Source of the DNA: Meandrina meandrites
Taxonomy: Eukaryota; Cnidaria; Anthozoa; Scleractinia; Meandrinidae
Direction: 5' to 3'
DNA length: 64,000 bases
NCBI GenBank assembly: GCA_963693305.1
Contig: OY855916.1
Coordinates: forward strand, 10,608,001-10,672,000
The translations under genes were made by a program, and so were the position numbers. Every line of letters starts with the position of its first letter. Positions within the stretch are counted from its first letter, which is position 1. Below are positions 56,833-64,000 of this stretch, in pieces. The notes under the pieces are model-generated. The model worked only from the letters and a program-made list of their open reading frames with translations. It did not search any database and was not told the origin of the DNA.

Positions 56833-57541
56833 CAGGGCATCTGATAGGGTGCGGAAAAAAATAACAAATTATGCGGAAATTTTCAGGAACATTATGTGGA
56901 AGAAAGTGTTGATTATGCGGAAAACACATTGGATTATGCGGAAAATTTTCGGCTCGCTTCGCTCGCCAAAAATCACATATTTTTATGCAGCCGAAACCGA
57001 GCTGCCTCAGAAGCCGAGAGTCTGCTCGCAGGCAACGAATTGCGGTCGTTTCGCCCGATGGCACGTCGCTCACAGGCCACTTTGCAGCCTCAAGCTCGCT
57101 TCACTTAATTCGTCGCTCGTCTAGCCCGTGAGGTCAACTTGTGGCAAGTGTACAGCGAAGTGGCGATCCTTCTTCTTGGTCTCTTTGATGACAAATTTAT
57201 CCATATACTATAGGTAACCACAGAAGAATTTTTGATCGACCGAACGAGCGAAACAAGACAACTGGTGTCCAGGCCCATCACGAAAAGACGCGTGGAACGC
57301 CTGGAGGTTAAAAATTGCTCACGATCGAATTGCCGTGTTTTCGTCGCTATTTTAGGAGAAAAACTGTGTCAAAATAATCAATTTCTTCGAAATTTACGTT
57401 TGTGAGGGTGGTAAACAGCTGCTTAATCATTAATATGAAACAAATTTCTCTGTTTTATGCGGAAAATGTTCTCAAGATGCGGAAGATGCGGAAGTCGGCG
57501 AATTATGCAGATCCGCACCACCGCATCCTGTCAGATGCCCT
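56833..57541. mobile_element. CAGGG-ended TIR element 2
   Basis: CAGGGCATCTGATAGGGTGC at the left is inverted (GCATCCTGTCAGATGCCCTG) at the right, with ATAATG directly outside both ends. The interior repeats ATTATGCGGAAAA five or more times. No transposase frame. Confidence 0.8.
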
Positions 57542-57631
57542 GATAATGGGACACTTCCACGCTATTAAGTGGCACAGCCCCAAGTGGGCATGATCAAATC
57601 ACCATTTCAGAAGTGGTGATACAGGGACCGA

Positions 57632-57664
57632 CAGGGACAAAAGTTTGACTGGATCAACTCGGAT
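57632..57664. mobile_element. Solo end of the hairpin MITE family at 28469
   Basis: CAGGGACAAAAGT and GGATCAACTCGGAT match the arm of the 28469-28614 hairpin in order. No opposite arm is found nearby. Confidence 0.6.
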
Positions 57665-58174
57665 AGTAGTAAAGGGGGTGCTTATAGACTCAATTTCCCA
57701 TTTTTCCATTTGGTAAAGGAAATGTATGGGGAAAAAGTGGGACAAAAGTGGATGGATAATGAATTCAAGATGGCGACGGTAGATGGTTGGAAAATGAAAG
57801 TGTGAATGGTTGCAAGAGCGAAGAAATGAGAAACAATAGTACATTATTGTGCAAATGAGTGTGAATGGATGCAAAAGCGAAGAAATGAGAAACAATAATA
57901 CATTATTGTGCAAATGTTTTTATTGACTAGCTGAGTACATCATCGTAAAGGTATAGTATTGAAATAGAAGTACATTAAAAAAACTGTCGGATACCCAGAG
58001 TAAATTTACTTATGTGCTTTTTTGATCGAAAAATTTATCTCTAGCACATTTTCCACAAATAGAGAAGCCATTGTTAAAGGCTTCCTCTCGGTCTAATCCG
58101 AAGTCATGAATTGATGCGTATTCATTGTCTCGGATAACTTTGTTCAAACAGTTAGGATTTATGCACTTATCGTT

Positions 58175-58925
58175 TTACCCCCTTCCAGTAAAAAATTTGG
58201 ATATGAACAATGTGTAATGCTCTCTTTTCTTGGAGCAATCGAACTTAGCTATTCTTCCGATAACTTCACACAACATTTTACGACCTTTGATAGTAACGGA
58301 GTAAAAATGACTTCTATTTTCCGCGACGTTGTGATTGCTAGTTAATTCTTGCCCCTCGATCATTACTATGTCATTTTCAACGAGATATTTAATCATGCTA
58401 GCGGCATATTCTGTGCTCAACATATACGGATTTCTAGAATACCCGTCACTTATTCTATTGTAAGGATGTGTACATAGTTTTAACGTTTTGCCTTGAAAAT
58501 GTTCCGAAGGCTTGTAACTTCTCTTCAGGAGCTCAATGACTTGAGGGAATCTTGTTTCCATAAATGCGAGGGTGAGGCTCGTACCAGTACAACTTCTACG
58601 GTCTGCTCATCAAGACTATCCAGCTTTAAATACGGGTTGTATCTTATAGCAAAATTTCCCCAATCCACGAGTCTGGCTTGCATGTCTATTGGCGTGTAAC
58701 TGGGAGGGAAGCACGTGTCTTCTACCATCAGATACTTGGAGATGTTATATGAAGCTGGTACCAAAATGTCACCTCCGCATCAAAACACATCTCAGTGGAG
58801 AGGATCGCGCGCGCATCGTGTAAAACGACCATTTCACCCAGGAAAGAAGCTTCTTCGTAAGGAGTAGGTGTTTTTGGACGAGGCTCCTCCGGTTTTTTAA
58901 ACACGTTATCTCCTTGGTGTTCCAT
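58175..58925 (-). pseudogene. Frameshifted ~245-aa gene, unrecognised
   Basis: Three overlapping minus-strand frames follow one another: 58925-58728 (starts MEHQGDNVFKKPEEPRPKTP), 58764-58525 (SYTPIDMQARLVDWGNFAIR) and 58561-58175 (METRFPQVIELLKRSYKPSE, ending FISKFFTGRG). Each is coding-like, and the change from one to the next needs a shift of one base, near 58775 and near 58580. No intron borders fit the changes. It therefore looks like one broken gene of unknown family with two indels. Its start is divergent from the frame at 59453. It may belong to a mobile or virus-like element, but I see no hallmark motif. Confidence 0.55.
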
Positions 58926-59019
58926 TATCGTAACTGTTAAAGTTGAACTACAACTAGTGTGTAAAATTGTAAACCCATATTACTTTAATTTATTATATAC
59001 TTCATAAACCGGCTTTATT

Positions 59020-59390
59020 TTTTTGATTGACATGCCTTAGTTTCTTTGTTGAGTTTCAGTTAGCTTTAAAGATCACCTTTTGATTGACATCTATAACTTA
59101 TGATTTAACCGAAAACTTGGAAAAATGCAATAATTTATTCGGCAGTATGCTGCTGAGAGCTTTTGATTCATCCAACATACTCCCACTTTGATTGACAGTG
59201 TTAACCTTTTGATTTATCCGACAGCAACTGTTGATTGTCATCCTTAACTTGTGATCTATCCGACGACGTTTTGAACAAAACCTATAATTTATTCAGCAGT
59301 ATGCTGTTGAGAGCTTTTGATTTATAGGATATGCCCTCGTTTTGATTGACAGTTTTTTAAGCGTTTGATTTATCCGACGGCCTTACGTGT
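59020..59390. promoter_or_regulatory. Repeated block between divergent frames
   Basis: TTGATTGACA (four or more times), TTTGATTTATCCGAC (three) and CAGTATGCTG(C/T)TGAGAGCTT (twice) recur between the minus-strand frame ending at 58925 and the plus-strand frame at 59453. The spacing suggests two ~150-bp units. It could be a promoter or terminal repeat. Confidence 0.5.
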
Positions 59391-59452
59391 TCAAAGACCG
59401 TGGCGCGCATTCTTAAGAACATATTTGAGAAAACACTTTCGGTTGGTTTATT

Positions 59453-62107
<2,655 letters not shown>

Positions 62108-62437
62108 TTAGCTCTGCTCAGCTCTTCTCTTCTCTCCTCTGCACAGGTAATACAACTCTTTCCAACGTTGTGCGTTTTGTCTTAAGTCGTCGATCTGACG
62201 TTCTAACTCGATTTTTGTATTCAATTTTGCACTGCAATCCTTACACAATACTCTCGTCTTTCCATCTTGTTTTTCCTCTATACAGTTGTTGCACATCATT
62301 TCCTTTTTTATCGCCAAATACGTCTGTTTAAACTCTTCGCACTTCTTTTTCCAATGCTTTGCTGTTTTTTCAGCATCTTCAAGTTTAGCTCTTGTTTCGC
62401 GTAGGTCTTTTACTAAGTTTCGAATAACTTCGCCCAT
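62108..62437 (-). CDS. Coiled-coil protein with a CxxC...CxxC cluster, ~109 aa
   Basis: ATG at 62435-62437 follows an acceptor-like TTTTTTCCAG/AAGAGA. Residues 1-50 are coiled coil (VKDLRETRAKLEDAEKTAKH). CNNC and CKDC, 16 residues apart, could bind one zinc. A second helix runs to the end at RRAEQS. The frame is clean, but I do not recognise a family. Confidence 0.5.
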   Translation of the reverse strand: MGEVIRNLVKDLRETRAKLEDAEKTAKHWKKKCEEFKQTYLAIKKEMMCNNCIEEKQDGKTRVLCKDCSAKLNTKIELERQIDDLRQNAQRWKELYYLCRGEKRRAEQS

Positions 62438-62676
62438 TCTCTTCTGGAAAAAATGTAAGGTCACGTGGCAAGATAGAGTGGCTGCGTAATTTTGATGCTC
62501 CTGCGCCCAAGATGACTATACACCCTTTAGTAATGTCTGTCGATGTCTACATTAATTTAATTCAAAAGCAAAAATGTTTCCTTCTGGAAAACACACAGTC
62601 CTTATATACCTCTTGTTTTACACTGAGAGAATACTCCATTAAGTATTTTGCACGATTTCTTTTGTTTAATCTACTC

Positions 62677-62810
62677 TGCATTGCTCTGCCATGCTTTGTG
62701 CTACTCGTCTGCACTCTGCTTCGCTCTACCCTGCTGCTCTGCTTGTCATGCTATACCATGCTCTGTTTGGCTCGGCTCACCCAGTTCGCTTCCGCTCGGC
62801 TTAAGTCATT
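62677..62810. repeat. Degenerate CTCTG-type pentamer tract
   Basis: CTCTGC, GCTCTGCC, CTCTGCTT, GCTCGGCT and similar words recur, on the strand opposite to the perfect array at 59889-60017. Confidence 0.5.
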
Positions 62811-63117
62811 TGGCACATTTGGCATCCTAAATTAATGCTGAATTCTGAACCCCAAGACGAAACTACACTCAGAAAGTTATCACACACAGTTTATTGTTTT
62901 TTAATACAAAGATAAAAAAAAATTATTGAAACAATCCCCGTAGTACAGTAGCCGGCCAGCTAAATAGTATCCCTAATGTTAACTCTTAGTTGTAAAATGT
63001 TTCGCGGTTTTTTATCTAATCTGACACATTACAGCTGGGGAAGCTCTTTGTTTACTTGTTTGGCCTTTTCCTAACCTGTGCACCTGTTTTCGTCCTCTAG
63101 ACTTGTCTGCTTGAGTA

Positions 63118-63864
63118 TTAATGGATTTCGTGATATTTTCTCTTTCTTCCATGATAAAGAAATTCGTCGTTGTCATTTTCAGTTAAAGTTTGTTTAGAAA
63201 AGTCCTCGTGTTCAATCAGTTTGTTCAATAAATATTTACGTTTATTGATTGCTGCTTCTGCAGCCTCTACGAAGTCCATTTCGTCGTCGTCCATAAAACT
63301 ACGCAGCGTTGTCATAACCTTTTTGTGCACTGGATCAGTTTTAAGAAAATGAAACCACTTTAAATAGCGCAAATACAAGAATCGTAGCCTCTTTCTGTAT
63401 GCGGGAAGTAGTAGAGTGGATGTTTGAAACCCGGCATCCTCTTTCGACAAGCCCTGTGTTATGTATTGTTCTACTTGATCTTCCCAGCATGAACTCAAAT
63501 CAATTATGGCTTCCTCGCGCAGCTTATCCCAGGGATTAATATCATCATTTTCATCATCAGTAGTAGTGATTTCATTATCGTCATCACTATGATCTTCATC
63601 TTCGTTGTTTTCGCTTTCATCGTCAGTATCCTTGTCATCATATTCTTCGTCCTGTTCTTCTTCGTCCTGGCTAAGGTTGTCTTCGTATTCTTCACCAGGC
63701 TTTCCTTGAACAACCGTAGCCGGAGAGCCCTCACTCATTGCGTATTCACTATCCATCTCCACTTGTTGTTGCTCTAGACGTTTGTGGCAACCTTGCTTCT
63801 CGTGCCGGTCTCTGTTAAATCTTCGACTAAATGATCTTTGACAGAACTGACAAAGATGCCCCAT
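63118..63864 (-). CDS. Acidic protein with one C2H2/C2HC finger, ~249 aa
   Basis: The first ATG, 63862-63864, opens MGHLCQFCQRSFSRRFNRDR, followed by HEKQGCHK: a C-x2-C ... H-x4-C/H finger right at the N-terminus. A Glu/Asp-rich stretch (~residues 60-125) and a helical basic region (YRKRLRFLYLRYLKWFHFLK, then AAINKRKYLLNKL) come next, ending in GRKRKYHEIH. The frame is also open upstream as far as 63951 without an ATG. A DNA-binding or mobile-element accessory protein is possible. No family name is justified. Confidence 0.65.
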   Translation of the reverse strand: MGHLCQFCQRSFSRRFNRDRHEKQGCHKRLEQQQVEMDSEYAMSEGSPATVVQGKPGEEYEDNLSQDEEEQDEEYDDKDTDDESENNEDEDHSDDDNEITTTDDENDDINPWDKLREEAIIDLSSCWEDQVEQYITQGLSKEDAGFQTSTLLLPAYRKRLRFLYLRYLKWFHFLKTDPVHKKVMTTLRSFMDDDEMDFVEAAEAAINKRKYLLNKLIEHEDFSKQTLTENDNDEFLYHGRKRKYHEIH

Positions 63865-64000
63865 GTGTTCTAAGATGTTTACTCGACAATTGTTTCTCTT
63901 CAAATGAGTAAAGTAATATCCCTTGCTTATTAATATAGTCGAGTCACTCAATGGCTGTTATGTTTCGTAAGCTTATTGTGAGTTACTGGCAGGATGTTTA

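Overview
The window is nuclear DNA from an animal. Genes are split by GT-AG introns, the sequence is AT-rich, and short inverted-repeat transposons and tRNA-derived SINEs are dense. Clear orthologues of vertebrate genes (fukutin, FBXW9, an ABCA1-type transporter, a VMAC-like protein) sit in a compact, intron-rich layout. Together with the repeat style this best fits a cnidarian, probably an anthozoan such as a coral or anemone. That assignment is inference: there is no organelle gene, rRNA or other direct taxonomic marker.

Layout. 1-3096 (+): the last two coding exons of fukutin, with a long imperfect palindrome in the preceding intron. 3812-4714 (-): a single-exon protein I do not recognise. 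4.7-10.7 kb: gene-poor, with several small inverted-repeat elements. 10712-11359 (-): a VMAC-like coiled-coil protein, divergent from a three-exon small protein at 11724-14870 (+); the two share a promoter region of about 360 bp. 16726-28006 (-), with a probable 5' UTR exon near 31 kb: a 13-coding-exon gene. It encodes a secreted-then-anchored protein: signal peptide, repeated cysteine modules with a CLCWWGWTGP core, a Thr-rich mucin stalk, an acidic stretch, one membrane span and a short tail. This is the most unusual gene here. 31.8-36.1 kb: tandem duplications, a LINE fragment and a nest of DNA transposons. 37921-44460 (-): FBXW9, seven exons, the last one or so not secured. 45071-46023: a near-perfect palindrome. 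47035-55962 (+): the first ten coding exons of an ABCA1/4/7-type transporter; the downstream exons are not found before the window ends. 56.2-64 kb, probably a giant intron of that gene, holds CAGGG-ended transposons and a compact group of open frames unlike the neighbours: a frameshifted minus-strand gene, a plus-strand frame broken by one stop, a coiled-coil Cys-cluster protein and an acidic C2H2-like protein. They may belong to a degraded mobile or virus-like element.

The mobile fraction is notable. Five inverted-repeat elements carry 9-bp target duplications readable by eye (two full copies and one 111-bp hairpin of one family, a related short element, and a 1.36-kb element). Some are nested in others, so their relative ages can be ordered.

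How the genes work together: fukutin (glycan assembly on alpha-dystroglycan in the Golgi), FBXW9 (SCF ubiquitin ligase adaptor) and the ABCA protein (lipid export) are independent housekeeping-type genes. Nothing suggests an operon or shared pathway. Only the divergent VMAC-like/small-protein pair is likely to share regulatory sequence.
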